A model generated the notes under the pieces. That model did no database searches. It worked only from the letters and a program-made list of their open reading frames with translations, and was not told the DNA's origin. This document shows, piece after piece, positions 55,701-62,625 of a DNA stretch of 64,000 bases. Numbering within the stretch: the stretch's first letter is position 1; each line of letters begins with the position of its first letter. The DNA lies in assembly GCA_949316235.1 (NCBI GenBank), contig OX438758.1, forward strand, positions 1,151,772 to 1,215,771, given 5' to 3'. The position numbers were made by a program, and so were the translations under genes. The DNA comes from Oegoconia quadripuncta. Its lineage: Eukaryota; Arthropoda; Insecta; Lepidoptera; Autostichidae.

Positions 55701-57850
55701 ACTGTTTCTTCATACAAACTTCCCACCCCTGTTTCACCCCCTTAAAGGGTGAATTTTGAAAAATCCTTTCTTAGTGCTCCCCTAGACCTCGTAAGGAACC
55801 TACGTGTCAAATTTGGAAACTCTAGACCCAGCGGTTTGGCCTGTGCGTTGATATGTCAGTCAGTCAGTCAGTTTCTTCCTTTATATATTTAGATATACCT
55901 ACTGTCGGGTTTATTTCGGTATTTAAATACTTAAGCAGTTATTCCTGTAAAATATCCTCAAATTACAATCCTCTAAAGAAAATATGGAAATATAGACGCA
56001 CCTGTTGGCCCCTTCCGCCCTATTGGGCCCATCGGCCCGCTGCTGCAGCAGACAGCGCAGCTTGGCGATGCTGGTGGAGAGGTCGGCTGCCTCCTCATAT
56101 TCTGGCTCGGGGGAATCCAGCGGGGGCACCTGCCTCACGATCGGTTTGGCTTGAGACGGCTGGAAGACAACCATCATCATTTTCCTGCCCTTATCCCACT
56201 CACAACATGTCATCCTCTTCCACTCTCCTCTATCAGCCGTCATCTCCGTACTCACCACTTTCACATACATATCATTCCTCACGCAGTCTACCCACACCTT
56301 CTTTGGTCTTCCTCTACCTCTGTATCCCTCCACATTCATAGTTAACACTCGTCTTGTTACGTGCCTTTCATCTCTCCTCATAATGTGCCCAAACCATGCT
56401 AACCTATTGCTCCTCAGCTTTTCTGTTATTGGCGCCACTTTTAGATTTCCTCTGATATACTCATTCCTGATCTTATCCATTATAGTCACACCACGCATCC
56501 ATCTTAGCATGGAAGACAACCATGTAATGTAAATTAATAGCCTTCAATATTTGAAATTAGAGCTTTACTTAAGTTTGCCGTAAGTAATTACTTCACAGAA
56601 TTATTTCCTTATTAGCGACACGATCGAATGGTGTAATAATAAATTAGTTTTATTTTTTTTTCAAAATCAAGGGATTCGATTCCTGGCTAGGTATATTGAT
56701 TTTTCAAAAATTCAATGATGTAGTTAATATTTTCATCAAAATCGAGCCCAAAACTCCTTTGAGTACTTTTCGCTATTCCTCACTAGCTTTCCGCCCGCGA
56801 CTTCGTCCGCGTGGAGGATTTCATCAAAATCGGTTAAGCAAAAAAAATTTGCCTGTATATTTATCCACGTCCTAATCTGTCTACCAACCAAATTTCATTT
56901 AAATCCATCGAGCCGTTTAGGCGTGGAGAGGTAACAAACATACATACATACATACACACAAACTTTCGCATTTATAACATTAGTTGGGATAGTTTCGGAT
57001 CTGGTCATCCACGTATACTTGATAAATTCACCCTGTGTATAAACCGGCACACACACACAACGCCGTCAAACACATAACATCCATCGTTTCTCGTCGGGGG
57101 GTTAAAACATAGTACTCACTATACTATCTTGAGACGCGATCCTGTGCTGTTTCACTAGATGTGGCACAGAGATGGCGCCGTTGTCCTCTGTAATATAATA
57201 CATAATCATCATCAGCCAGTAAACATCCGCAGGGATATAGGCCTTCCCTCGTATATGAGGGAGTATGGGCCATAGTCCACCACGGTGGCCCACTGCGGGT
57301 TGGGGACTTCACATGCTTTTGAATTATTGTGGATAATTCCGATGGTGGCCGAAGGTGAATGCGGGCAGACCCGGAAACCCTATCTTATTTGGGGAACTAT
57401 CTTATCTCTGACACCCGGAACACAAGAATGCTATTTAACCTTGCTGTTTGGCGGTAGATTTAGATAAGGCGGTGGTAGCTAGGCAGGCGGACATTTAAAA
57501 TGCCCTATCACCAACCAAACCGAGTACCAAGTACTGCGAATACCGCTGGGGATCTCCGATTCGAAAACCCTATGTTGTTTACATTGAGCCACGGAGGCGG
57601 TTATAGTAGTCTTCATTATCTATAAAATATAGGTAACGTAGGGACAATTTTCAGTAGAATGTTTTTCTAATTGAGGGAAGTTATAAAAAGATTTTCGTAA
57701 AATATCAATAATACCTCTTTGAATCACAGTGGAAGTAATGACCTCGTTTGTTTCTATCACTGGTTTGAACGGCAACTCTGATGGCTTCACGTCTTGCGGT
57801 GGAGAATTTTTATCCAGGCCTCTCTCCCTGTGATGTGAAGGTGACTTATC
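43350..57850 (-). CDS. Unidentified protein, C-terminal part (9 exons found, 5' incomplete)
   Basis: Exons on the - strand: 57850-57715, 57187-57120, 56159-56002, 53677-53568, 52676-52604, 48939-48810, 47947-47834, 45121-44939 and 43519-43350 (TGA). Phases agree everywhere except between 52604 (ends phase 2) and 48939 (starts phase 0), where an exon of length 3n+1 must be missing. The first five exons encode hydrophilic, probably disordered sequence with a Gly-Ala repeat. The last four encode a Cys-containing, helical, Leu-rich C-terminal region (DLGESLINVLLEDLTAWLRK; FEEMADERPDIGLQ; ISSFSHKDVNKDVIFRALDLL). I do not recognise the family. The 5' end lies right of 57850, possibly beyond the gypsy element. 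Confidence 0.75.
43570..43760. repeat. Dispersed repeat (CGTAAACATCCTACTGTAGG type)
   Basis: Shared with 57205-57320 and, inverted, with 50880-51000 (GGGAGTATGGGCCATAGTCC, GGGGACTTCACATGCC). Class unknown. Confidence 0.6.
43772..43898 (-). mobile_element. SINE C, head half
   Basis: From AAATGAAAAACATCCATAACTCGGG to the tRNA-like head complement; the distal half is missing. Confidence 0.7.
44088..44337 (-). mobile_element. SINE C copy
   Basis: Complete antisense copy with CACACAGCGCCATCTAGTTC at the left. Confidence 0.78.
44810..44870. repeat. (ATTCC/ATTCT)n microsatellite
   Basis: Two to three ATTCC units followed by about eight ATTCT units, 70 bp from the exon donor at 44938. It forms the tail of a LINE-like AAATAAATCAT sequence. 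Confidence 0.85.
44939..45121 (-). CDS. Exon of the unidentified - strand gene
   Basis: Acceptor ACATTTCAG. Among several donors, GTATCG after ...KVP gives phase 1, which fits both neighbours. It encodes LLEDLTAWLRKTVFVVFEEM and DERPDIGLQKTRKLREFNLD. Confidence 0.8.
45300..45530 (-). repeat. Dispersed repeat (CGCGACTTCGTCCGCGT family), fragment
   Basis: The complement of CCCGCGACTTCGTCCGCGTG near 45495-45515 matches 54510-54530 and 56798-56817; the left part (CCAAACCACTGGACGGATCG) matches the far end of the family. Confidence 0.55.
45768..45990 (+). mobile_element. SINE C, sense copy
   Basis: The only clear sense copy: CCGCTAGGGGCAAATGCTTG to ACTAGATGGCGCTGTGTGTA and TATTTATT. The tRNA-like head is truncated. 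Confidence 0.75.
46000..47100. other. Intron of - strand gene, SINE C scrap and unassigned sequence
   Basis: 46110-46205 has SINE C scraps. 46210-46690 is a GC-richer stretch of unknown type with GGTGCAGACTTGGATGTCGA. The rest is AT-rich, with the motif GATCTTTATGGGTAGTTGAT near 46770 repeated near 46925. Confidence 0.35.
47103..47365 (-). mobile_element. SINE C copy
   Basis: Complete antisense copy in an intron of the - strand gene. Confidence 0.78.
47470..47787. mobile_element. MITE with GTGTCGATTCGG ends
   Basis: 318 bp; inverted ends GTGTCGATTCGGATGTACAA and TTGTACATTCGAATCGACAC, with further internal mirror symmetry (TTAATTTGACAGG / CCTGTCAAATTAA). It shares its ends with 50081-50218. 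Confidence 0.78.
47834..47947 (-). CDS. Exon of the unidentified - strand gene, cysteine motif
   Basis: Acceptor GTCCGCCAG, donor GTCAGT. It encodes EWCGSCGAGWCAGAEALGAA then GLLQQHLTHRLATLLAA. The CxxC-x4-C pattern could bind a metal but does not match a family I know. Confidence 0.76.
48078..48404 (+). mobile_element. SINE A, full length
   Basis: Intact head with B-box GGTTCGATCCCC, body and A-tail. Confidence 0.82.
48433..48708 (-). other. 91-codon open frame of unknown origin
   Basis: Frame TTFKLSPIIHQSLEQLFLRS ... EAGGMIRCIRNISLLLRKYA ... ends in TAA. It looks protein-like but has no motif I recognise. It lies between two exons of the - strand gene and has no fitting splice sites, so a repeat-derived fragment is more likely than an exon. 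Confidence 0.35.
48810..48939 (-). CDS. Exon of the unidentified - strand gene
   Basis: Acceptor CTGTGGTAG, donor GTGAGT. In the frame that fits downstream exons it reads VCGAVARLVGSRRAYSHVDA, ALDSLEHLRTPPPPPKEVVP and EDF. It includes a five-proline run. Confidence 0.74.
49244..49559 (-). mobile_element. SINE A copy
   Basis: Antisense, T-run at the left, tRNA-like head complement ending GAGCCACGGAGG. Confidence 0.78.
49560..50080. other. Unassigned intron sequence
   Basis: A 150-codon + strand frame (49596-50048) has no known motif. Part of it (GTTGTCAGAGATAAG) recalls SINE A. Confidence 0.3.
50081..50218. mobile_element. Short MITE with GTGTCGATTCGG ends
   Basis: 138 bp; ends GTGTCGATTCGGTTTTACAC and GTGCAACCGAATCGACAC, with AACTAGACTAAAACCA mirrored by GGTTTTAGTTTAGTT. 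Confidence 0.78.
50225..51223. repeat. LINE-tail fragments in both orientations
   Basis: 50330-50500 sense tail (TTTCTTGCTCGTTCTTCTCT ... TTGAGTTTGACTTTGAG); 50735-50850 inverse; 50880-51000 inverse of the 43570-43760 repeat; 51000-51130 another sense piece. Confidence 0.5.
51240..51852 (-). mobile_element. RTE-type LINE, 5' truncated, with 16-bp target duplication
   Basis: The - strand frame 51853-51266 encodes the C-terminal domain of an RTE reverse transcriptase (YLGSLLQNDGNIDQDVRNRI, YGSECWAMKE, RLAWFGHIMRRD, GRGRPKKVWVDCVRND) and runs into the 3' end with ATGATG. ACTGACCGTCTTACCT occurs at 51224-51239 and 51853-51868. Confidence 0.9.
51881..52010. mobile_element. Hairpin MITE
   Basis: TTACAAACGCTTTAT / ATAAAGCGTTTGTAA ends and long inner arms GCCTGTTTTAGTTAAAGTAT / ATACTTTAACTAAAACAGGC; 130 bp. 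Confidence 0.78.
52011..52275 (-). mobile_element. SINE A, head missing
   Basis: T-run, full tail and body, stops at AGTACTTAAACATGTACC before the tRNA-like head. Confidence 0.75.
52604..52676 (-). CDS. Exon of the unidentified - strand gene
   Basis: Acceptor TCTGTGCAG, donor GTGAGT, 73 bases: EYDMNLERGASPGLTSNNMQ then RLD. It ends in phase 2, which does not fit the next recognised exon. Confidence 0.72.
52697..52744. repeat. (AATC)n microsatellite
   Basis: About eleven AATC units, 20 bp from the exon acceptor at 52677. Confidence 0.9.
53207..53430 (+). mobile_element. SINE B, full length
   Basis: Sense tRNA-like head GACCGATTAGTGTAGTGGAT with B-box GGTTCGAATCCCGCGA, body and AT-rich end. 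Best reference copy for family B. Confidence 0.82.
53568..53677 (-). CDS. Exon of the unidentified - strand gene with Gly-Ala repeat
   Basis: Acceptor GCCGGCAG, donor GTAATA. It encodes WWAGAGAGAGAGAGAEEL from a GGGGCG/GGCGCG repeat, then RGRSAAHVDSAAL. Repeat length probably varies between individuals. Confidence 0.75.
53914..54137. mobile_element. MITE with 40-bp inverted ends and GC-rich core
   Basis: GTTCTCGAGGCGTAAGCTCA is mirrored by TGATCTTACGCCTCGAGAAC; the arms continue through GCTTTGCATTTGTGTGAGTG. The core holds GCGCGG-rich sequence. Confidence 0.78.
54312..54470 (-). mobile_element. SINE C, internally deleted
   Basis: Both ends are present (CACACAGCGCCATCTAGTTC; GGGATTCGAACCCGCGACC) but about 90 bp of the middle is absent. 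Confidence 0.75.
54500..55890. mobile_element. Dispersed element (CGCGACTTCGTCCGCGT family), long copy with minisatellite
   Basis: Left end CTGCCCGCGACTTCGTCCGC, right end GTCAGTCAGTCAGTCAGTTT then CTTCCTTTATATATTTAGA. The interior has the minisatellite 54597-55060 and three or so diverged copies of a 180-250-bp module (ACCCCCACCCCTATCTCA..., AATAAATGTCATTTTC..., CCTAAATAACGACACCAATAT) at 55080-55620. The class is unknown to me; similar ends occur at 45300-45530 and 56780-57000. Confidence 0.6.
54597..55060. repeat. GACTTT-type minisatellite
   Basis: Left half is (GACTTT/GACTAT/GACATT)n; right half is (CGACTTTGAGCCTT)n, about nine units, ending in CGACTTTGAATTT and CGACTTTGACTCTT variants. 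It is a hexamer array grading into a 14-bp array. Confidence 0.92.
56002..56159 (-). CDS. Exon of the unidentified - strand gene, next to an RTE insertion
   Basis: Acceptor TTGTCTTCCAG, donor GTGCGT. 158 bases: PSQAKPIVRQVPPLDSPEPE then EEAADLSTSIAKLRCLLQQR. The RTE fragment at 56175-56509 sits directly upstream, and its target duplication contains the acceptor pyrimidine tract. Confidence 0.78.
56175..56509 (-). mobile_element. RTE-type LINE, short 5'-truncated copy with 14-bp target duplication
   Basis: Same family as 51240-51852 (RLAWFGHIMRRD, GRGRPKKVWVDC). TGGAAGACAACCAT occurs at 56161-56174 and 56510-56523. The 3' end carries ATGATGATG on the - strand. Confidence 0.9.
56524..57119. 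repeat. Intron with a CGCGACTTCGTCCGCGT family fragment
   Basis: 56783-56980 matches the dispersed family (CTAGCTTTCCGCCCGCGACT ... ACATACATACATACACACAA). The remainder is AT-rich. Confidence 0.5.
57120..57187 (-). CDS. Exon of the unidentified - strand gene
   Basis: Acceptor ATTACAG, donor GTGAGT, 68 bases in matching phase: DNGAISVPHLVKQHRIASQD. Confidence 0.75.
57205..57320. repeat. Dispersed repeat, second copy
   Basis: Same sequence type as 43570-43760 (ATAGGCCTTCCCTCGTATAT, GGGAGTATGGGCCATAGTCC). Confidence 0.6.
57340..57604 (-). mobile_element. SINE A, diverged, tail missing
   Basis: Antisense body and head (GACCCGGAAACCCTATC ... GCCACGGAGGCGGTTAT) fused at the left to the dispersed repeat, without its T-run. 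Confidence 0.7.
57715..57850 (-). CDS. Exon of the unidentified - strand gene
   Basis: Acceptor ACCTTCCAG, donor GTATTA. 45 codons plus one base: Ser/Pro/Lys-rich (DKSPSHHRERGLDKNSPP), then PFKPVIETNEVITSTVIQR. It is the most 5' exon I can support. Confidence 0.7.
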
Positions 57851-58330
57851 CTGGAAGGTCACACTCTAGTTATCAGTAACGAAGAAAAACTTAGGTTCAT
57901 TGTGAAAGAAGTGGTCGCCAATAAAACACAGAACTTAACTTTCTCCCAGGTTATATTAGAAATTACGACGATTTACAAAAACTGTGTTACTCTTGTGACA
58001 ATCTAACATTAACTGTTTTTCTCGACCTTTTTATATACAACCCACATTTTGTTTTTTTATTTTCATAAAATCGTATCAAACAACAACTGAATAATCTAAC
58101 AGCTCGTCCATCCTGATGTATGTGTTCACGTCCCTGTGAACCGTTTATATAATTACTACAAAACTTACTGTGCTTATGAATTTCAAAATTGTTTAATTAA
58201 ATGTAGAGTTATACTACACAGATGAACGAACAATTAGAAATTAATAAACGAAAAAAAAATAATAATTTTAACAATATTACTACTTGCACATTATTAAAAT
58301 AAAAACATTGCATAAATAACTAACTCTGCT
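57851..58330. other. Region between host exon and motif cluster
   Basis: No gene seen. It may include the outer LTR edge of the gypsy element: on the - strand TGGCGACCAC near 57921-57912 looks primer-site-like, but this is not enough to place a border. Confidence 0.3.
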
Positions 58331-58790
58331 CGTGCACATTGCACATTCAACTATGTGCACCTTGCACGTTTTTTTTTTTTTAAATGAGTTATCAGAAACT
58401 TTGTTACCATTGTGCACATTGCACACTAAACTATGTGCACCTTGCACATTAAACTATTGTGCACTTTGCACGTCATTAAAATAAATTATGACAAATTCTG
58501 TTACCATTATTGTGCACATTGCACATTAAACCTTTGTGCACTTTGCACGAAATTTAATTACAACAAACCCTGTTGCTATTGTACTATTGGCACACAAAAA
58601 TATTATTCTATATCGTGCACATTGCACATTAAATAGTTGTGCACTTTGCACTTTTAAATTTTTTCTATCGTGCACTTTGCACTTTAAGTAACGAAATGAC
58701 ATGCACATTGCATATTCATAACATCTAAAACTCGTGCACTTTGCACTTCCAATTAATACCGATTGTCGAGCACCTTGCACACAGTCGTTC
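58331..58790. promoter_or_regulatory. Cluster of GTGCACNTTGCAC motifs
   Basis: About twelve near-copies of GTGCAC-A/C/T-TTGCAC in 460 bp, spaced 10-75 bp apart and often paired (one with A, one with C or T at the variable base). It lies downstream of the gypsy integrase, probably in the LTR or 3' UTR. The function is inferred only from the clustering. Confidence 0.5.
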
Positions 58791-59149
58791 ATCATTAACT
58801 GAACAAAGAGGGGTTCGGCGCGTACATCTTGTACGTTACTAAATATTAACAGTCAATTATCGACTTCAACAGATCATACATTCAGCACATCCTAGTATTT
58901 TATATTGACCATCAATAGCGTGCACTTCACCTTTAACAATAACTAAAATATCGTGCATTCCATAATCAGACTCGCCTATTAGTTAAACAAAGTTTTGCCG
59001 CAGCACTTTCATCAATCAATATACATTTTTGAATAGTATCATTAATAACTAAAATCTTAACAAACAATAAACCAAATTAGCAAACTTTCCACATGATAAT
59101 GTACATACACATTGTTTACTGATCTCATTGATTTTATTACATTGTTCAT
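58791..59149 (-). other. Gypsy 3' region
   Basis: Non-coding DNA between integrase stop and motif cluster. No convincing polypurine tract or LTR start was found, and the other LTR is outside the window for comparison. Confidence 0.4.
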
Positions 59150-60976
59150 TTAACTATCACTGGTGCAATTTGGTTCTATATCCCTTTCTTCGCTACTACT
59201 CGATTCATTACTATCATTGACATTGAAACACGTCCATGGAAAAATCTTATCAACTGAAAATACGCCGCTATAAGTTTTAGTTCCCTTTTTTGTTAGCGGC
59301 GTGTCAACCACTTCATACCTATCATTCTCAAAAACTTTACTTATCCTATATGGACCTACAACTTTTGGCAGCAACTTTCTACTTTTCCCGACTGTATGTA
59401 TTATTCTCTCCACCCTAACTAAATCACCTACCTTATACTTTTGTGGTTCTTTCCTTTTTCTATCAAAATCTTCTTTCTGTTTTCTTTGAGATTCACTAAT
59501 ATGTTTATCTACTTCAGTTCTGATTGTCGTTAAATCACTCGACTCATTATCATCAATATCTGGTTGTATCTCTGACATAAGGTGACCTTCGCAGACCCCA
59601 GTAAGTTGTAGGCCAAATAGTACCTCTGAAGGTGATTTGCCAGTACCCTTGTTCATGGTATTATTTAACCCCCATTGTACTTGTAACAACCTATCGTCCC
59701 ACAACCTCTCGTCTTTACCATGATTTTGCGCTGCTAAGGAGTCTAGGATTGTCCGGTTATATCTCTCCACCTGCCCATTGGCCCGTGGAGTGGCAACAGC
59801 GTTTTGAATATGCTTGATACCTAATTCTGTCATAAAATCTTTGAATTTGGAGCTAGTAAACGAGGTTCCCCTGTCACTGATCATACGTTCAGGTAAACCA
59901 AAAGTTCCGAAATAGTCTCTAAGAACCGCAATAGATGTACTTGATTTCGTATTCTTCACTGCTTTAAGAACAATAAACTTTGAATATGCATCTATTATAA
60001 CAAGAATATATGAATTCTTCCTTTTACTTGTCACAAAAGGACCAACATGGTCTATGTGAATGGTATGAAAGGGTTTAGACACTTTGGGTATCGGATGTAA
60101 ATACCCTTGTTTCTTCCCTGCTGGTACTTTGTTATGTGCACAGGGTAAACATGCTGCAACATATTTTTTTATAAATCTACGCATTTTCGGAAACCAGAAA
60201 TGTTGTTTAATCCTAGTAAGTGTTTTGTCAAATCCGAAATGTCCAATTTCGTCGTGATTCTTTTGTAAAATCTGCCATCTACACCCCTTTGGTACAACCC
60301 ATTTCAAACCATCCTCCGTACTCCTATAGACTCGGTCTCGTTTTAATATAAAATTTTTGCGTATCTCTACCACATCATTATAGTTCGGATTTGACAGTAT
60401 ATCCCTTATCCGTTTTACTTCAGAGTCGTTAGCCTGCATCGTCACTAGCCAATCGTCCGTCATTTCAGTAATATTCATAATATCATAGGATTCGATTGCC
60501 TTAACAATCCCTACGTCACCCGGGGCAGGGTTACGGCTTAAGGCGTCAACATGCATCATACCCTGTCCAGATCTGTAAAGTATATCGCAATCGTATTCCT
60601 GAATTAAACTCCACCATCTTGCCACTCTCGGTAACATGTCCCTTTTTAGAAATGTAGCTCGTAAAGAGTTGCAATCTGTTACTATTGTGAAGTTCAATCC
60701 AAGGACATATGGTCTAAATTTAACTAATGCCGCAATAACCGCTAATGTTTCAAGTTCATACGACGAAAAGTGAGACTCTTCTGGTGACGTCTGTCTGCTA
60801 TAAAATGCTACGGGCTTGAAGACACCATCACTTTGCTTTTGCAGAAGTACACTCCCTATACCATGCTTGCTTGCATCGGTGTGAATTTGGGTTTGCGCAC
60901 CAGCATCATATAAAACGAGAACGGGTCGGGATGTAAGAGCCTGTTTTAATTTGCAAAACGCTTCTTCTTGCTCCAA
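59150..60976 (-). CDS. Gypsy RNase H and integrase
   Basis: 608 codons. RNase H motifs are TDASKHGIGSVL and SSYELETLAVIAAL. The integrase zinc region is HDEIGHFG ... CLPCAHNK, and the core residues lie in IHIDHVGPF, SDRGTSFTSS and NGQVERYNR. A C-terminal KVGDLVRVERI ... LPKVVGPYRI part follows. It ends with a Ser/Glu-rich tail. Confidence 0.88.
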   Translation of the reverse strand: MEQEEAFCKLKQALTSRPVLVLYDAGAQTQIHTDASKHGIGSVLLQKQSDGVFKPVAFYSRQTSPEESHFSSYELETLAVIAALVKFRPYVLGLNFTIVTDCNSLRATFLKRDMLPRVARWWSLIQEYDCDILYRSGQGMMHVDALSRNPAPGDVGIVKAIESYDIMNITEMTDDWLVTMQANDSEVKRIRDILSNPNYNDVVEIRKNFILKRDRVYRSTEDGLKWVVPKGCRWQILQKNHDEIGHFGFDKTLTRIKQHFWFPKMRRFIKKYVAACLPCAHNKVPAGKKQGYLHPIPKVSKPFHTIHIDHVGPFVTSKRKNSYILVIIDAYSKFIVLKAVKNTKSSTSIAVLRDYFGTFGLPERMISDRGTSFTSSKFKDFMTELGIKHIQNAVATPRANGQVERYNRTILDSLAAQNHGKDERLWDDRLLQVQWGLNNTMNKGTGKSPSEVLFGLQLTGVCEGHLMSEIQPDIDDNESSDLTTIRTEVDKHISESQRKQKEDFDRKRKEPQKYKVGDLVRVERIIHTVGKSRKLLPKVVGPYRISKVFENDRYEVVDTPLTKKGTKTYSGVFSVDKIFPWTCFNVNDSNESSSSEERDIEPNCTSDS

Positions 60977-61172
60977 TCCCCAGGTCCATTTGGCTTCTTT
61001 TTTTTAACAATTGAGTCAAAGGTCGAGCAATTTCCGCAAAGCCTCTTATAAAGCGTCGAAAGAAACTCGCTAACCCTATAAATTGTCTCACATTGTGGAC
61101 GTCTTTAGGTCCCGGAAAATTTGCTACAGATTCTGTCTTTCGAGCACCTGGTCTGACACCCGCTTCAGACAC
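60906..61172 (-). pseudogene. Gypsy reverse transcriptase connection, shifted frame
   Basis: Frame with RQFIGLASFFRRFIRGFAEIARPLTQLL, the region after the reverse transcriptase palm. It is separated from both neighbours by one-base shifts; the distal one is at an A-run near 61005-61015. Confidence 0.75.
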
Positions 61173-62625
61173 CTCGAACCCTAGATATTCTACATGCTCT
61201 TGAAAGAAATAACATTTTAGCTTGCCTCAACTTATCAAAAACTACTCTTAATCGTGCAATACCTATTTCAAAATATTTGCAAGGGATAAGAATATCGTCC
61301 ATATAGGCTAATGCCTCGTCAAACCTTGTATTTCCTAGAACCAGATTGATCGTTCTTTGAAATACCGCTGGGGCATTCGCTAAACCAAACGGCACCCTAT
61401 TAAATTCAAATTGCCCATCCGGTGTAACGAACGCGGTTTTCGGTTTTGCGGCCTCAGTTAACGGAATCTGATAATATCCCGAGGCTAAATCCAGCGCACA
61501 GAAGTATTTGCTACCAGCTAAACGATCGATCTGGTCTTCAGTACGAGGCATGGGGTAATGTTGTTTAATGGTCTTTCTATTCAACGCTCGATAATCTACG
61601 CAAAGACGCTTGTCTCCCGTTTTCTTTTTAACTAAAATAATGGGTGAAGCGTAGGGTGATGTCGATTCTCTAATAATGCCGTGATACAATAAGTCATCTG
61701 TCATGGTTCTAACTTCAGCGCGTTCTACGTGGCTCAGTCGATAAGGTCGATAAACTACTGGATCCTCATCTTTTAATTTTATATCCATAGCTTCTACTTC
61801 TGTGTGCCCCAATTCGGACATATCTTTTGCAAAACAATCACGATATTCGTTAATTAGTTCCAACAATACACATTTTTGATCTTCAGTAATAGTTTCTCCT
61901 ATATTTAATTCCTCAGGCTTAATTGGAGAATAATCTCTCTGAATTTTGTTAATACTTAAGCAAATATGTGTTGAATTTAATGATTTTGTATCGATAATGG
62001 GTCGGGCTATAATATCATCCCGATTGAATTTTAAGCTTTTGTTCTGGTCATTGACAATAGTTACATAACCAGTACCGTTTTTTAAAATATACCTACCAAC
62101 CTGAATTTTATAATTCAAACGTTGACCATTTTCAATGTAAATATTTTCTGCGATCTTATCGTTCGTGCAAACCTTAATTGAAGCACTTCCATGAATGCGA
62201 ACAGTATCAGTGCACTTCAAAATGATTCTGTTGGCATTCATTGAAGTCCGGGACTTAATTATCAATTGTTTATCTGTTTTGTGAACTTCAATATGTGGTT
62301 GCTCTGTTGCTGTCTGGCCTATTAGAACCTGATAACTTAGGTAGTAGTCGGGCACAACTAACATGTCCACTTCAATTGTCACACCATCGATCATTATGTT
62401 TACCGTACATATACCAAGCGATGCTACAATCGAATTCCCAAATCCGCGTAATGTAGGTAAATCATTGTACTTCCAATCATTAGGACTAATTAGAGTTCGT
62501 GCAACTGATTCTTGTATGAGTGAACACTGACTACCAAAGTCCACATAGCCACTCAGAATATTACCGTTTACCGACACTTGTTTTTTAAACTTGCAATCCG
62601 CATCATCAGTACTAGGTTGTATTAG
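61165..62625 (-). CDS. Gypsy protease and reverse transcriptase
   Basis: Open from the codon after the Gag UGA; the part from 62577 is 470 codons. The protease-type aspartate is in YVDFGSQCSLI (near 13 from 62577). Reverse transcriptase motifs are VDYRALNRKTIKQHYPMPR, ALDLASGYYQI, FGLANAPAVFQR and YMDD (425-428). It ends early because the frame shifts by one base near 61220. Confidence 0.87.
   Translation of the reverse strand, partial: LIQPSTDDADCKFKKQVSVNGNILSGYVDFGSQCSLIQESVARTLISPNDWKYNDLPTLRGFGNSIVASLGICTVNIMIDGVTIEVDMLVVPDYYLSYQVLIGQTATEQPHIEVHKTDKQLIIKSRTSMNANRIILKCTDTVRIHGSASIKVCTNDKIAENIYIENGQRLNYKIQVGRYILKNGTGYVTIVNDQNKSLKFNRDDIIARPIIDTKSLNSTHICLSINKIQRDYSPIKPEELNIGETITEDQKCVLLELINEYRDCFAKDMSELGHTEVEAMDIKLKDEDPVVYRPYRLSHVERAEVRTMTDDLLYHGIIRESTSPYASPIILVKKKTGDKRLCVDYRALNRKTIKQHYPMPRTEDQIDRLAGSKYFCALDLASGYYQIPLTEAAKPKTAFVTPDGQFEFNRVPFGLANAPAVFQRTINLVLGNTRFDEALAYMDDILIPCKYFEIGIARLRVVFDKLRQAKMLFLSRACRISRVRGV

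Noticed and set aside
112..57604. tRNA-like sequences with B-boxes
   Set aside because: All belong to SINE heads in families A, B and C; none folds as a complete tRNA with an anticodon arm.
57905..57925. TGGCGACCAC as gypsy primer-binding site
   Set aside because: It lies downstream of the coding region on the - strand, where a 5' primer site is not expected unless a tandem copy exists; LTR borders cannot be set from this window.
58331..58790. CRISPR-like spaced repeats
   Set aside because: Motifs are only 13 bp, spacing is irregular and the genome is eukaryotic.
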